Of a stretch of 64,000 bases of DNA, positions 10,238 through 21,441 are shown one piece after another. The notes under the pieces were generated by a model. It was not told the origin of the DNA, searched no databases, and was given only the letters and a program-made list of their open reading frames with translations. Within the stretch, counting starts at the first letter, position 1. Each line of letters opens with the position of its first letter. The position numbers and the translations under genes are program-made. Location of the stretch: the NCBI GenBank assembly GCA_902612235.1, contig CACMCJ010000002.1:62001-126000 (forward strand), read 5' to 3'. Source of the stretch: an uncultured Pelagibacteraceae bacterium (GTDB lineage: Bacteria > Pseudomonadota > Alphaproteobacteria > Pelagibacterales > Pelagibacteraceae).

Positions 10238-10357
10238 TTAAATAATTTTTCCTACTCCTAAAATTGCAGCTAAAATTACCAAAAGCCATATCAAGCCTTT
10301 TATCAAAAAAAAATAAAATCCTCCGATTAATAAGCTTTTGAAAATTTTTTTTTTCAT
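10238..10357 (-). CDS. Candidate 39-aa single-pass membrane small protein (not in supplied ORF track)
   Basis: Translation MKKKIFKSLLIGGFYFFLIKGLIWLLVILAAILGVGKII*; ATG overlaps the SDR stop codon (TAATG). Confidence 0.6.
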   Translation of the reverse strand: MKKKIFKSLLIGGFYFFLIKGLIWLLVILAAILGVGKII

Positions 10358-11109
10358 TAACGTTTAACAAGTTTATCAACTAAAAATAAATAAATTTTGT
10401 AGGGTAAGATTCTTAAAAACTTTAAGGTTAAGGTTAGTCCTTTTGGGAAATGAATTTCAAAGGCATTAGTTTTGACTAAACCTTTAAAAACTTTATCAGC
10501 AGCATAATCAACAGTTTTAAGAAAAGGCATAGGAAACTCATTTTTTTCAGTTAAGGCGGTTTTTATAAAGCCGGGTGATATAACAGACACCCTAACTCCA
10601 AACTTTTTAAAATCAAAATAAATACTTTCACAAAAATTTGTTAATGCAGCTTTAGACGGACCATAACCACTTGAATTAGGCAATCCTCTATAACCTGCTA
10701 TTGATGAAACAATAGAAATATGACCAGATTTTTTATTTTTAAAGTACTCTTCGACAGCTTTAACACAATCAATTACACCTAAAAAATTAACGTTTATTAC
10801 ATTTCTTATTTTTTCAGGATCAATTTTTTGTTCATCTTTTGGCTCATAGGTGCCACTTGAAAATAAACATAAATCTAAACTACCGAAATCATTCAAAATA
10901 TTTTTAAAAATATTATTTATTTGCTCCTGATCTGTTATATCTAACGGAAATGAGAAAATATTTTGATTTTTAGCCATATTTTCCAAAATTTCTTTTCTTC
11001 TGGCAGATACCGCAACCCTCCAACCCTCTGAGGCAAATTTTTCAGCTACAGCTTTTCCTATCCCGCTGCTAGCTCCAGTGATCCAAATTTTTTTCTGATT
11101 AATAGACAT
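10357..11109 (-). CDS. Short-chain dehydrogenase/reductase
   Basis: KIWITGASSGIGKAVAEKFA, SSGYGPSKAALTNF motifs. Confidence 0.93.
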   Translation of the reverse strand: MSINQKKIWITGASSGIGKAVAEKFASEGWRVAVSARRKEILENMAKNQNIFSFPLDITDQEQINNIFKNILNDFGSLDLCLFSSGTYEPKDEQKIDPEKIRNVINVNFLGVIDCVKAVEEYFKNKKSGHISIVSSIAGYRGLPNSSGYGPSKAALTNFCESIYFDFKKFGVRVSVISPGFIKTALTEKNEFPMPFLKTVDYAADKVFKGLVKTNAFEIHFPKGLTLTLKFLRILPYKIYLFLVDKLVKR

Positions 11110-11130
11110 AAATTAGTTATATATTACTTT

Positions 11131-11595
11131 ATGGAAAAAAATAAATATTTATCTCTTATCTTAATACTTTTAATTACGTTTTCTGCCTCGGCTATTGGTG
11201 GTTTTGCCACATCTTCCTTTAAAGAACCGTGGTATTCCGAATTAAATCTTCCTGCTTTCAATCCACCTAGCTGGGTTTTTGGTCCCGTTTGGACTTTGCT
11301 ATATTTCTTGATGTCAATATCGGTATGGTTAGTTTTGAATAAAACAGCTAACAAGAACATATTAATTATTTACTTGGTACATTTATTTTTTAATAGTCTC
11401 TGGAGTATAATTTTTTTCTATTTTCATAAAATTGGTTTAGCATTATTAGACTTAATGATAATTATAAGCTTTATTATATATTTAATGAAAATTTACTATA
11501 AAGAATATACATTAAGTTTCTACTTAATGATCCCTTACTTGCTTTGGTCAAGTTACGCTTTTGTATTAAATGTAAATATTTTGATATTGAACTAA
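11131..11595 (+). CDS. tspO: TspO/MBR family protein
   Basis: KEPWYSELNLPAFNPPSWVFGPVWTLLYFLM motif. Confidence 0.92.
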   Translation: MEKNKYLSLILILLITFSASAIGGFATSSFKEPWYSELNLPAFNPPSWVFGPVWTLLYFLMSISVWLVLNKTANKNILIIYLVHLFFNSLWSIIFFYFHKIGLALLDLMIIISFIIYLMKIYYKEYTLSFYLMIPYLLWSSYAFVLNVNILILN

Positions 11596-11596
11596 T

Positions 11597-11635
11597 AAAA
11601 AAAACCCTCTTAAAATAATTTAAGAGGGTTTTTAA
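11597..11635. terminator. Bidirectional intrinsic terminator between tspO and the OMP gene
   Basis: AAAAACCCTCTTA..TAAGAGGGTTTTT stem flanked by A- and T-tracts; convergent genes. Confidence 0.9.
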
Positions 11636-11656
11636 TTTTTAAAAATTGTAAAGTAA

Positions 11657-12328
11657 TTAGAAGTTAAAGCCTAATGCAAATGTCGCTAATGTTGCATCTA
11701 GGTCAGCTGTAACTTTGTTTCCTTTATCTGATGTTGTAGAATTTAGAGTTATTGTGTCATACGTTCTTTTCGTAGCTTCTACTTTGTAAAAACCGTTATT
11801 TCCGAAAGAATTTCTGTATCCAATTCCCCACATTTCTCCATCAATCGTAACTGAACCATAACTTCCAGCTGTTGTTACTGTGTCACTTTCAGTGGCATTT
11901 ACGTCCATTTCTAGTAAACCAGCTTTAACATATAAACCAGCGTGAATTGGTAATTCAGCATAGAAAGTGTTGTGGTTTTCTATTTCAGCGTTAGCTGATC
12001 TGTTACCATCTTGCGCTGACTCAGCAGAGTCATCAGTTCTTGTAATCGTTTTATTACTTACGTTTGCACTTCCAGGTATATGGTCAAAACCAACTGTAAA
12101 TCCATTGTCTAAGCTGTATTCAGCAAAGATTGAACTTATCATGGCATTGTTACCAGCGGAAGCAGATCTTAAAGATGAGTCCGCAGTACCGTCTTTATCT
12201 GCTTCAGTACCAGACGCATCAATAGAAGCTATCGATCCTGTAACACCAAGTCCGAATTGTCCTGCATTAGCTACAGAAAAACCAAAAGATGCTACGATCA
12301 ACGCTAAAATTGTAATTAATTTGTTCAT
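11657..12328 (-). CDS. Small outer-membrane beta-barrel-like protein
   Basis: Sec signal peptide MNKLITILALIVASFGFSVANA; alternating beta pattern, C-terminal aromatic (GFNF). Confidence 0.75.
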   Translation of the reverse strand: MNKLITILALIVASFGFSVANAGQFGLGVTGSIASIDASGTEADKDGTADSSLRSASAGNNAMISSIFAEYSLDNGFTVGFDHIPGSANVSNKTITRTDDSAESAQDGNRSANAEIENHNTFYAELPIHAGLYVKAGLLEMDVNATESDTVTTAGSYGSVTIDGEMWGIGYRNSFGNNGFYKVEATKRTYDTITLNSTTSDKGNKVTADLDATLATFALGFNF

Positions 12329-12525
12329 GAACTTTCCTTTGTTATTAATATTAATCGTCGATTAAGCATAACCAATTAAAGAAATTTGGCTAAATTGTCT
12401 AATAAAATCATACCTTAAAATAAGGCTTAAAATTCAAAAAATGGCTTAAAATATAGCTTTTTTTGTTGCTTTTCAGCAACACTAGGCGTTTAATTTCTTA
12501 CTTTTTAACCTTTATTTTATAAAGA

Positions 12526-14031
12526 TTAAAATATGGAGTTTTTCAGCTTTTTAATAACCTTGATTCTACGTCCTATCTGAATATTTAGCCCTTTTAAGTC
12601 TTTAGGTTTAAGTTTCTTTAAATTTTGCACAGTTTTCAGAAACCTTTCTGACTCTTTTTTAGTAATAATCTCTGATGTTAAAATTTTAAATTTTTTTATA
12701 TAATCTTCTCTCTTAAAAGGCCTTAAGCCACTAGGATGGGCATCTGCAACGTTTTTTTCCTGAGATATTCTTGAGCCATCTTTCATTTGAATTATAACTT
12801 TACCCCCAAAACATTTCTTTCTAAAATTTTTATTGTGATATTTCTTTGTCCATTTTTTATCTTCTCTAGTAACTATTTTATGCCAAAGATTGATAGTGCT
12901 TTTTCTTCTAGCCCTCTGAGGAGTATAAGATTTAATGTGATGCCATGATCCATCTTCTAATGCTACAGCAAATATATACATAATTGAATGATCTAGAGTT
13001 TCTCGACTTGCGTAGGGATCCATTTTTTGAGGATCATTAGCTCCTGTTCCTATAACATAATGAGTATGATGACTAGTTTCTATAATAATCTTTTTTATTT
13101 TTGACAAATCTTTGATTTTTTTGTTTAAACTAATAGCTAAATCTATGAGCGCTTGAGATTGATATTCAGCAGAATGCTCCTTAGTATATGTTTCTAAAAT
13201 AGCCCTTTTTGGCTCGTTAAGCCTTGGAAGAGGAACAACATATTTTTTTCCTGGTCCTGATAAAACATACGCAATAACACTATCTTCTCCCTCATAAATT
13301 GGGCTGGGAGCGCCTTCACCTCTCATACATCTATCTACTGCCTCAATAGCTAACTTTCCAGCGTGAGCTGGAGCAAACGCCTTCCAAGATGAAATTTCAC
13401 CTTTTCTTGATTGTCTTGTAGAAATAGTAGTATGTAATGCTTGTTGCACAGATTGATATATTGTTTCTGTATTTAATTTTAATAAACTTCCAACACCAGC
13501 TGCTACACTAGGTCCTAAATGAGCAATATGATCTATTTTATGTTCGTGAAGACATATGCCTTTTACCAAATTTACCTGAATTTCATACCCAGTAAGAATT
13601 CCTCTTATTAAATCAATACCATTGCAAGACTTCTGTTGAGCGACCGCTAATATAGCGGGTATATTATCTCCAGGGTGACTATAGTCTGCAGCTAAAAAGG
13701 TGTCATGATAATCTAATTCCCTAACAGCAGTGCCATTTGCCCAGGCTGCCCATTCACAAGCAACTTTCATTTTTGGACTTAAACCAAAAATATTTGCTCC
13801 GTCTTTTCTAGGATGAGCTAAAGCCATTTGTCTAGCTGAAACTACAGGTTTTCGATTGAATGAGGCAATAGCTACTGAAGCGTTATCAATAATTCTATTA
13901 ATAACCATCTCAACTGCTTCTTTATTAATTTTAGCTTTATCAGAGGCAATTTCTGCGATCTTCCAAGCTAATTGCTCTTTCTTTTTCAAATTAGCTTTTG
14001 AGGGATGAACTTTAACTGTAATATTTCTCAT
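12526..14031 (-). CDS. prpD: MmgE/PrpD family protein (2-methylcitrate dehydratase-like)
   Basis: [29 protein letters not shown] motif; adjacent to acnA. Confidence 0.85.
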   Translation of the reverse strand: MRNITVKVHPSKANLKKKEQLAWKIAEIASDKAKINKEAVEMVINRIIDNASVAIASFNRKPVVSARQMALAHPRKDGANIFGLSPKMKVACEWAAWANGTAVRELDYHDTFLAADYSHPGDNIPAILAVAQQKSCNGIDLIRGILTGYEIQVNLVKGICLHEHKIDHIAHLGPSVAAGVGSLLKLNTETIYQSVQQALHTTISTRQSRKGEISSWKAFAPAHAGKLAIEAVDRCMRGEGAPSPIYEGEDSVIAYVLSGPGKKYVVPLPRLNEPKRAILETYTKEHSAEYQSQALIDLAISLNKKIKDLSKIKKIIIETSHHTHYVIGTGANDPQKMDPYASRETLDHSIMYIFAVALEDGSWHHIKSYTPQRARRKSTINLWHKIVTREDKKWTKKYHNKNFRKKCFGGKVIIQMKDGSRISQEKNVADAHPSGLRPFKREDYIKKFKILTSEIITKKESERFLKTVQNLKKLKPKDLKGLNIQIGRRIKVIKKLKNSIF

Positions 14032-16703
14032 TAATTAAGCATGTTACGCAAAACGTACTGAAGAATTCCACCATTTTTATAGTACTCTATTTCATTTTCA
14101 GTATCTATTCTACTTAAGGCTTGTATCTTTTTAATAGTACCATCCTTGTATTTAATTTCACAAGCAACTTCAGCTCTAGGTTTAATACCTTTCTCAATAT
14201 CTATTATGGTTATAAGTTCGGAGCCTGTAATTTTTAATTTTTTTCGATCAAAACCCTCTTTAAATTGTAGTGGTAAAACACCCATTCCGACTAAATTTGA
14301 TCTGTGAATTCGTTCAAAACTTTCAGCTAATACTGCTTTGATTCCCAACAATTTTGTTCCTTTAGCTGCCCAATCTCTTGATGATCCTGTTCCATATTCT
14401 TTTCCTGCAACAACAATTAAATCATTATTTCTTTTTTTGTATTCCATAGCAGCTTCGTAAACACTCATGACTTTACCATCAGGCTGTAAAGTGGTAAATC
14501 CTCCCTCAGTCCCGGGTGCCATCTCATTTCTAATTTTGATATTTCCAAAAGTTCCTCTCATCATCACTTCATGATTGCCTCTTCTTGCTCCATAAGAGTT
14601 GAAGTCTTGTTGCTGGATTTGGTGCTCCATAAAATAATCGCCTGTTGGACTATCTTTTTTAATACTTCCAGCAGGGGAAATATGGTCTGTGGTTACTGTA
14701 TCTCCCAATAATAGAAGTATTCTAGCGTCATTGATAGCTTTAAAGCCTTCAGGTTTATCTGGAAGATTGTCAAAAAAAGGTGGTCTCTTGACATAAGTGG
14801 AATTCTGTTCCCAGTTATAGATATCGCTATCAACTGTGATTATTTCTTTCCATTCTTTTGGCCCTTCTGAAACATTAGAGTATCTTTTTTTAAACATATC
14901 AGCATTTAATGAGGTAAGTATTATATCTTCAATTTCTTTATTGCTTGGCCATATATCTTTTAAGAAAACTTCTTTACCCTCTTTATCAATACCTAATGGG
15001 GATTTATATAAATCAAAATTCATATTTCCTGCTAGTGCATAAGCAACTACCAAGGGTGGAGATGCTAGGTAATTTGCTTTAACATCTGGATTAATTCTAC
15101 CTTCAAAATTTCTATTTCCGGATAATACTGAAACAGCGTATAAATCTTTTTTGTTAATCGCATCTGATATATTTTTATTAAGTGGACCAGAATTACCAAT
15201 GCATGTAGTGCAACCGTATCCAACTAGATTGAAACCTAATTCATCTAAATATTTACTTAAGCCAGCTTTTTCCAAGTAGTCAGTAACGACTTGAGAACCT
15301 GGGGCTAAAGAAGTTTTAACCCATGGTTTTACTTTTAATCCTTTCTCAGAAGCTTTTTTCGCTAAAAGCCCAGCCCCTATTAGAACACTCGGATTAGATG
15401 TATTAGTGCAAGACGTAATTGCTGCTATAACAATATCTCCATCCTTCAATTTAAAATCTGCTCCGTCAACATTTGATTCTAACGATTTTGTTCTTTTTAC
15501 ATTTTCTTTATAAACTTTTGCGAATGCGCTTGCTGCATCAGTTAATAGAACTTTGTCTTGTGGTCGTTTAGGCCCAGAAATACTCGTCACGACTGTACTC
15601 ACATCAAGTGAAACTGTATCTGTAAACTCTACATTAGAACTTGCCCACAATCCTTGCTCTTTGGAATATTTTTCTACCAAAGCTATAGTTGTTTCGTCTC
15701 TTCCAGAGAGTTTTAAATATTTCAATGATTCTTCATCGACAGGAAAAAAACCACAAGTAGCTCCGTACTCTGGTGCCATATTTGCAATAGTTGCTCTATC
15801 AGCTAAAGTCAAATTTTTAAGTCCTTCTCCATAAAATTCTACAAATTTTCCAACTACTCCTTTTTTTCTAAGCATTTCAACGATTGTTAAAACTAAATCG
15901 GTGGCTGTAGCTCCCTCTTTGAGTTTACCTTTTAATTCAACACCAATTACCTCTGGAATTAACATTGAAATGGGTTGTCCCAACATGGCTGCTTCGGCTT
16001 CAATCCCTCCGACTCCCCAACCTAATACGGATAAACCATTAACCATGGTTGTATGGCTATCTGTTCCAACTAACGTATCTGGATAAGCATATAATTCTTT
16101 TCCACTTTTAGAAGACCAAACAACTTTTGATAAATATTCTAAATTTACTTGATGGCAAATACCTGTTCCAGGAGGCACCACTCTGAAATTATCAAATGCT
16201 TTCTGACCCCATTTTAAGAAAGAATAACGCTCACCGTTTCTAGAAAATTCCCTCTCTACATTTTTATCAAATGATTTACCTGAAGCATATTCATCAACCA
16301 TTACGGAATGGTCGATAACTAAGTCTACAGTTGATAAAGGATTTATTTTTTCTGGATCTTTGTTTTTATTTTTAACAGCATCTCTCATTGCTGCTAAATC
16401 TGCTACAGCTGGAATTCCCGTATAATCTTGCATTAAAACTCTTGCAGGCCTAAAAGCAATTTCAGTGTTAGACTTTTTATTTTTTAGCCAATCTTTGATA
16501 GCAATAATTTGTTGCTTGTTTACAGTTAAATCATCCTCATACCTTAATAAATTTTCTAATAAAACTTTCAATGATTTAGGAAGTTTGGAGATGCCACTTA
16601 ATCCATTTTTCTCTGCCTTAATTAAATTAAAAATCTTATATTCTTTTCCTGATGATTTGATTACGTCTAAGGATTTAAAAGAATTTTTACTATTGAATTT
16701 CAT
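14031..16703 (-). CDS. acnA: Aconitate hydratase A
   Basis: 890 aa; [56 protein letters not shown] motifs. Confidence 0.97.
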   Translation of the reverse strand: MKFNSKNSFKSLDVIKSSGKEYKIFNLIKAEKNGLSGISKLPKSLKVLLENLLRYEDDLTVNKQQIIAIKDWLKNKKSNTEIAFRPARVLMQDYTGIPAVADLAAMRDAVKNKNKDPEKINPLSTVDLVIDHSVMVDEYASGKSFDKNVEREFSRNGERYSFLKWGQKAFDNFRVVPPGTGICHQVNLEYLSKVVWSSKSGKELYAYPDTLVGTDSHTTMVNGLSVLGWGVGGIEAEAAMLGQPISMLIPEVIGVELKGKLKEGATATDLVLTIVEMLRKKGVVGKFVEFYGEGLKNLTLADRATIANMAPEYGATCGFFPVDEESLKYLKLSGRDETTIALVEKYSKEQGLWASSNVEFTDTVSLDVSTVVTSISGPKRPQDKVLLTDAASAFAKVYKENVKRTKSLESNVDGADFKLKDGDIVIAAITSCTNTSNPSVLIGAGLLAKKASEKGLKVKPWVKTSLAPGSQVVTDYLEKAGLSKYLDELGFNLVGYGCTTCIGNSGPLNKNISDAINKKDLYAVSVLSGNRNFEGRINPDVKANYLASPPLVVAYALAGNMNFDLYKSPLGIDKEGKEVFLKDIWPSNKEIEDIILTSLNADMFKKRYSNVSEGPKEWKEIITVDSDIYNWEQNSTYVKRPPFFDNLPDKPEGFKAINDARILLLLGDTVTTDHISPAGSIKKDSPTGDYFMEHQIQQQDFNSYGARRGNHEVMMRGTFGNIKIRNEMAPGTEGGFTTLQPDGKVMSVYEAAMEYKKRNNDLIVVAGKEYGTGSSRDWAAKGTKLLGIKAVLAESFERIHRSNLVGMGVLPLQFKEGFDRKKLKITGSELITIIDIEKGIKPRAEVACEIKYKDGTIKKIQALSRIDTENEIEYYKNGGILQYVLRNMLN

Positions 16704-16706
16704 GCG

Positions 16707-17297
16707 CTATACATAAAACAAAATTACACAAACGATAAGTAAAAAAGACATAATGTAATTGAAATTCTTAATAAACCTGTCGCTTGTGGCAAATTTTCTC
16801 ACATATTTACCCATCAAGCACCAACTACTTATCGAAAAAACTGCCATTAAAAAATATATAAAAGTAACAATTATCACATCTCTTATATAATTGTTGCTTG
16901 TATCAACAAATATAGATACTGCAGTCATCGCAACAACAACACTTTTTGGATTTATAAATTGAAATAAATACATTTCTAAAAATGTTATTGGGTTCTTAAT
17001 CTTATTTTCAAGATTCGTACTAGAAAATGAAATTTTATAAGCTAAATATACCAAAAAAATTGAACCCAAAATTTTAATTACTGATTGTAAATAATTGATT
17101 TTTTGAAAAATTAATACCAGGCCTAACTCCATCATCAATAGTAATGATGTCCAACCAAAAATTACGCCTAACATTAAAGGAATTGTTTTTTTAAAACCAA
17201 AGTTAAAACCAGAGTAAGCTGCGGATATATTATTTGGTCCCGGCGTAAATGCTGTAACAAATCCGAATAAAACTAAAGGCAATAAGTTTGATATCAT
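16707..17297 (-). CDS. LysE/RhtB family exporter
   Basis: FTPGPNNISAAYSGFNFGFKKTIP motif. Confidence 0.88.
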   Translation of the reverse strand: MISNLLPLVLFGFVTAFTPGPNNISAAYSGFNFGFKKTIPLMLGVIFGWTSLLLMMELGLVLIFQKINYLQSVIKILGSIFLVYLAYKISFSSTNLENKIKNPITFLEMYLFQFINPKSVVVAMTAVSIFVDTSNNYIRDVIIVTFIYFLMAVFSISSWCLMGKYVRKFATSDRFIKNFNYIMSFLLIVCVILFYV

Positions 17298-17372
17298 TTA
17301 ATAATTGTCTTTTTGCGTAAAAATAACGCATTAATTAAAAACGCTTAATCAATTATATACTAACATATTTTT

Positions 17373-17888
17373 ATGAATATAAATTTACTACTATCGTTAA
17401 TTTTATCAATAAGCGTGTCTATGACTACGGTTTTAGCTGATAAAAATATGATGATAGGATCTAAAGGTCTCCCAAAAGATGTAAATAGAGTTATTAAAGT
17501 TAAAATGTACGATAATTATTATGAACCAAAAAATTTCGATGTTAAATCGGGAGAGACAATTAAATTCGAGGTAGAAAATCTGGGAGGGCTAGTTCATGAA
17601 TTTAATATTGGGAACGCTATGATGCATAAAAAGCATCAACCAGAAATGCAAAGGATGGTCGATAATGAAATTTTGTTTGCAGATACATTAGATAGAGAAA
17701 AAATGAAAAAAATGTCCAAGATGGATAAAGCTATGGGACACTCACATAGTAATAGCGTGTTACTACAACCCAAAGAGAAGCAGGTTCTAATTTGGAAATT
17801 TGAAAATGCAATGGATCTTGAAATTGCCTGCAATGTACCAGGTCATTATGAAGTTGGAATGATCGCAACAGTGAATATCAAATATTAG
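17373..17888 (+). CDS. Periplasmic cupredoxin-domain protein
   Basis: Signal peptide; VHEFNIG ... CNVPGHYEVGM copper-site motif. Confidence 0.85.
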   Translation: MNINLLLSLILSISVSMTTVLADKNMMIGSKGLPKDVNRVIKVKMYDNYYEPKNFDVKSGETIKFEVENLGGLVHEFNIGNAMMHKKHQPEMQRMVDNEILFADTLDREKMKKMSKMDKAMGHSHSNSVLLQPKEKQVLIWKFENAMDLEIACNVPGHYEVGMIATVNIKY

Positions 17889-17893
17889 TTAAA

Positions 17894-18331
17894 TTAGTGA
17901 CAAGCTAAGTTGAATTTTTTTAGTCTCCAATAATTATATGGCCAAGGAGTTACAAATCCTACTACTAACATTATTGGTACAATCCACCATGTTAAAATAG
18001 CTCCTCCAGTTAAAAAATAGTCGGTAGCGTTCATCGCTATTTCCATACTAAGCATTGAAATTAAACTCATGCCTACTGCAGTTTTAAAAGCTAACTTTAG
18101 TTTAAAATTCTGTTTTAACAAAATTAAGGTTTCTAAAATTATACTTGTAATAATTCCATTAATTATTGCTAGGACCATAATTCCTAAAACAGGAAAAGGT
18201 ATTTCAGTTAATTGAAAAAATAAAATAGTTCCAAAATCTCCAATAGAACAGCCAAGTAAACACCAAAAAGTATTTTTTGCACTTCTCGTCCAAGTGTGCT
18301 TACAACTCCAATTAAATATTTCAGAACTCAT
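17894..18331 (-). CDS. DUF4396-like membrane protein
   Basis: TWTRSAKNTFWCLLGCSIGDFGTI and MEIAMNATDYFLTGG motifs. Confidence 0.65.
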   Translation of the reverse strand: MSSEIFNWSCKHTWTRSAKNTFWCLLGCSIGDFGTILFFQLTEIPFPVLGIMVLAIINGIITSIILETLILLKQNFKLKLAFKTAVGMSLISMLSMEIAMNATDYFLTGGAILTWWIVPIMLVVGFVTPWPYNYWRLKKFNLACH

Positions 18332-18666
18332 TAAGCTATATCTAAACCATTATCAGTTTTCTGAGATGGGTGCACTAGGACAACTTTTCCATCTTTCTCT
18401 ATTGCCCCTAGTATCAACACTTCAGATACAACGCCAGCAATATTTTTTTTTGGAAAATTACATACTCCGATTACTTGTTTTCCTACCAAATTTTCAGAGT
18501 TATAATAGTGAGTGATCTGAGCAGAGGATTGTTTAATTCCAATATCTTTTCCAAAGTCTACTTTTATTACTAATGAAGGTTTTCTAGCTTTCTCATTTTT
18601 TTTTACTTCCAATACAGTGCCAAGCTTAATCTGCACTTTTTTAAAATCATCATAATTTATTTCCAT
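18331..18666 (-). CDS. csaA: tRNA-binding domain protein (CsaA-like)
   Basis: KVQIKLGTVLEVKKNEKARKPSLVIKVDFGKDIGIKQSSAQIT; OB-fold CsaA pattern. Confidence 0.88.
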   Translation of the reverse strand: MEINYDDFKKVQIKLGTVLEVKKNEKARKPSLVIKVDFGKDIGIKQSSAQITHYYNSENLVGKQVIGVCNFPKKNIAGVVSEVLILGAIEKDGKVVLVHPSQKTDNGLDIA

Positions 18667-18687
18667 AACAATTCCTTTCTATAAACA

Positions 18688-18714
18688 AAAAAGGGGGCCG
18701 TAGCCCCCTTTTAA
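18688..18714 (-). terminator. Intrinsic terminator downstream of livK-like gene
   Basis: Stem AAGGGGGCTACGGCCCCCTT followed by a T-tract on the minus strand. Confidence 0.88.
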
Positions 18715-18732
18715 ATTAGTTAAGCAACTGAA

Positions 18733-19836
18733 TTATAATTGTTTATAATTTCCTTTGCTCCACTCATAAAATACATAACCTGGTAAGCTTACATCACCTT
18801 TTTTATCAAAGCTCAACTCACCAAGTACAGTTTTGAATTTACCTTTTTTCATAGCTTTCAAAACTTTTGCTCTGTCTACTGATCCTGCAGCTTTAGCAGC
18901 TTGTTCAAAAACTTGAAGTGCAGCATAAGAGTACAGTACGTATCCCTCTGGCTCTATTCCAGCAGCTTTAAACTTTTTAACTAGTGGTGCAGCCTCTGGG
19001 TTATTTCTAGGATCTGGACTGAAAGTCATTAAAGTACCTTCACCAGCGTCTCCAGTAATTTGCCAGTATTCAGCAGTTACTAATGCATCACCACTTATTA
19101 ATTTAGTGTTCATACCTTGGTCTCTCATTTGTCTAACTATTAAACCACCTTCAGTGTGGTAGCCGCCAAGATATACTGCATCAATATTATTGGATTTTAA
19201 TTTTGAAACTAATGCTGAGTAATCTTTCTCACCCGCAGTAAATGCTTCATACATTGTTTCCTTTAGTCCACCTTTATTCATATTTTTCTTAGTAGCGTCT
19301 GCTAAACCTTTTCCGTAAGCAGTCTTATCATGAATAATTGCAACTTTTTTACCTTTATATTCCTTTGCTAAAAAAGCACCAGCAACTTCACCTTGTTGAT
19401 CGTCTCTTCCGCAAACTCTAAATACATTAGGTCCACCTTCATCTGTGAAGGCTGGGTTAGTTGAAGCTGGTGAGACTTGAATAATACCTTCCTCTGTATA
19501 TACCTTAGAAGCTGGTATAGATGATCCTGAGCAGAAATGACCTGCTACATAAGTTACGCCTTGACCAGCAAATTTATTCGCTACGGCCACAGCTTGTTTT
19601 GGATCACAAGCATCATCACCAATTACTAATTTAACTTTTTCTCCTAATATGCCTCCCTTTGCATTAGTATCTTTAGCCCACATCTCAGCACCAGCTTTTA
19701 ACTGAGCACCAAAAGATGCATACTGACCACTCATAGGTCCTGCTGAAGCAACTATTATGTCTGCTTTTACAGTTATTGATCCTAATAAAAAGATTGAAGC
19801 GATTAATGTAAGAGATTTTTTCATTATTCTTAACAT
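18733..19836 (-). CDS. livK: Branched-chain amino acid-type ABC transporter substrate-binding protein
   Basis: Signal peptide, ASAGPMSGQYASFGAQLKAGAEM, linked to livHMGF. Confidence 0.93.
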   Translation of the reverse strand: MLRIMKKSLTLIASIFLLGSITVKADIIVASAGPMSGQYASFGAQLKAGAEMWAKDTNAKGGILGEKVKLVIGDDACDPKQAVAVANKFAGQGVTYVAGHFCSGSSIPASKVYTEEGIIQVSPASTNPAFTDEGGPNVFRVCGRDDQQGEVAGAFLAKEYKGKKVAIIHDKTAYGKGLADATKKNMNKGGLKETMYEAFTAGEKDYSALVSKLKSNNIDAVYLGGYHTEGGLIVRQMRDQGMNTKLISGDALVTAEYWQITGDAGEGTLMTFSPDPRNNPEAAPLVKKFKAAGIEPEGYVLYSYAALQVFEQAAKAAGSVDRAKVLKAMKKGKFKTVLGELSFDKKGDVSLPGYVFYEWSKGNYKQL

Positions 19837-19856
19837 ATGTTCCTCTTTTTTAGTTG

Positions 19857-19874
19857 TTAATTAATTAATTAATT
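19857..19874 (-). repeat. (TTAA)n leader repeat, 20 nt upstream of livK start
   Basis: TTAATTAATTAATTAATT read directly. Confidence 0.9.
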
Positions 19875-19920
19875 CCTTAATTGAACACTACATCTGCAAA
19901 CTTGTAAATATAGAAAAATG

Positions 19921-20640
19921 CTATTTTTTACCGCCACCTTCTAGGTATGCAGCTTGAATATCCTCATTTTTAAGTAGCTCTTGTCCTGAGCCCTCGAGTG
20001 TCACGCTCCCATTGACCAAAACATACCCTCTATCAGCAAGTTCAAGAGCTTTTTTTGCATTTTGCTCAACTAAAAAAATGGTCACTTTTTTTTCCTTATT
20101 AATATTTTTAATAGCGACAAATATTTGATTTACAAGTTTAGGTGCAATACCTAGTGAAGGCTCGTCTAGAAGAAGCATTTTTGGTCTAGCCATCAAAGCT
20201 CTACCAATTGCTAACATTTGTTGTTCTCCTCCAGAAAGAGTTCCGCCCCTTTGACCCAATCTATCTTTTAAAATAGGAAATAAATCATAAATATCTTTAA
20301 TATCCTTAGAATAATGAATTCCTTTATCATTAGATGAGGCCCCAAGTCTTAAGTTGTCCTCAACTGTCAATCTAGAAAAAATTCTTCTACCTTCTGGAAC
20401 TTGAGAAATTCCTAAATTTACTATGTCATGAGGTAAAAGACTCTCAATGTTTTTATCGTTAAAAACTATTTCACCAGCAGAAGCTTTATTGACTCCACTT
20501 ACTGTCATTAATAAAGTTGATTTACCTGCTCCATTCGAACCTATTAGAGCAACGATTTCTCCATTTTCAACTTTTACATTTACTCCCCTTAGAGCTTGTA
20601 TGTTACCATAAAATGTTTCTATGTTTGAAATTTTAAGCAT
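19921..20640 (-). CDS. livF: ABC transporter ATP-binding protein LivF
   Basis: Walker A GSNGAGKSTLL, signature LSGGEQQMLAIGRALM. Confidence 0.94.
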   Translation of the reverse strand: MLKISNIETFYGNIQALRGVNVKVENGEIVALIGSNGAGKSTLLMTVSGVNKASAGEIVFNDKNIESLLPHDIVNLGISQVPEGRRIFSRLTVEDNLRLGASSNDKGIHYSKDIKDIYDLFPILKDRLGQRGGTLSGGEQQMLAIGRALMARPKMLLLDEPSLGIAPKLVNQIFVAIKNINKEKKVTIFLVEQNAKKALELADRGYVLVNGSVTLEGSGQELLKNEDIQAAYLEGGGKK

Positions 20641-20642
20641 AA

Positions 20643-21437
20643 TTAATCGTCTGTTCCTAAATAAGCCTCAATTACTTCAGTACTTTTTTTCGTTTCTTGG
20701 GAAGTCCCCTCAAAGATTTTTTTTCCATAATTCAAAACTACAACATGGTCTGAGATTTCCATTACAACACTCATGTCATGCTCAATAAGAAGGATGCCGG
20801 TTTTCTTTTCATTTTTAATAAAAAGTAGAAGTTTATTTAAATCAGCAGACTCTTTAGCGTTTAACCCTGCTGCTGGTTCATCTAAACAAAGCAAATGTGG
20901 ATTTATACACATAGCTCTTACAATCTCCAATTTTCTCTGATCTCCGTACGGTAAGTCTCCTGCATCATCGTCGGCTCTTTTTGTAAGCCCAATAATATCT
21001 AGCCAGTATTTTGAAATCTCCATCGCTTCTTTTTCTTTTTTTACAAAAGAAGGAGAGTTAAATAAACCTAATAGGGTAAAACCAGAAGCGTCCATTAACT
21101 TGTTATGTTGTGCTACCATCATATTTTCTAAAACTGACATCTGTGGAAATAATCTAATATTTTGAAAAGTTCTTGCTACTCCTGCATTCTGGGCGATTCT
21201 AAAATCAGAAAATTTTCTCAAATTTAATCTTTCATTTTCTTTATTTAGATACATTGAACCTGCAGTTGCTCTATAAAAACCGGTTAAACAATTAAACACA
21301 GTTGTTTTGCCAGCTCCGTTGGGTCCAATAATTGATGTAATTTGATCTTTATTAGCTGAAAAAGTTAGATCGTCTATAGCTAACAGACCACCAAATTTCA
21401 TAGTTAAATTTTCTACATCAAGTAATTTTGAATTCAT
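20643..21437 (-). CDS. livG: ABC transporter ATP-binding protein LivG
   Basis: GPNGAGKTTVFNCLTGFY, ARTFQNIRLFPQMSVLENMMVA. Confidence 0.94.
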   Translation of the reverse strand: MNSKLLDVENLTMKFGGLLAIDDLTFSANKDQITSIIGPNGAGKTTVFNCLTGFYRATAGSMYLNKENERLNLRKFSDFRIAQNAGVARTFQNIRLFPQMSVLENMMVAQHNKLMDASGFTLLGLFNSPSFVKKEKEAMEISKYWLDIIGLTKRADDDAGDLPYGDQRKLEIVRAMCINPHLLCLDEPAAGLNAKESADLNKLLLFIKNEKKTGILLIEHDMSVVMEISDHVVVLNYGKKIFEGTSQETKKSTEVIEAYLGTDD

Positions 21438-21441
21438 ATGT

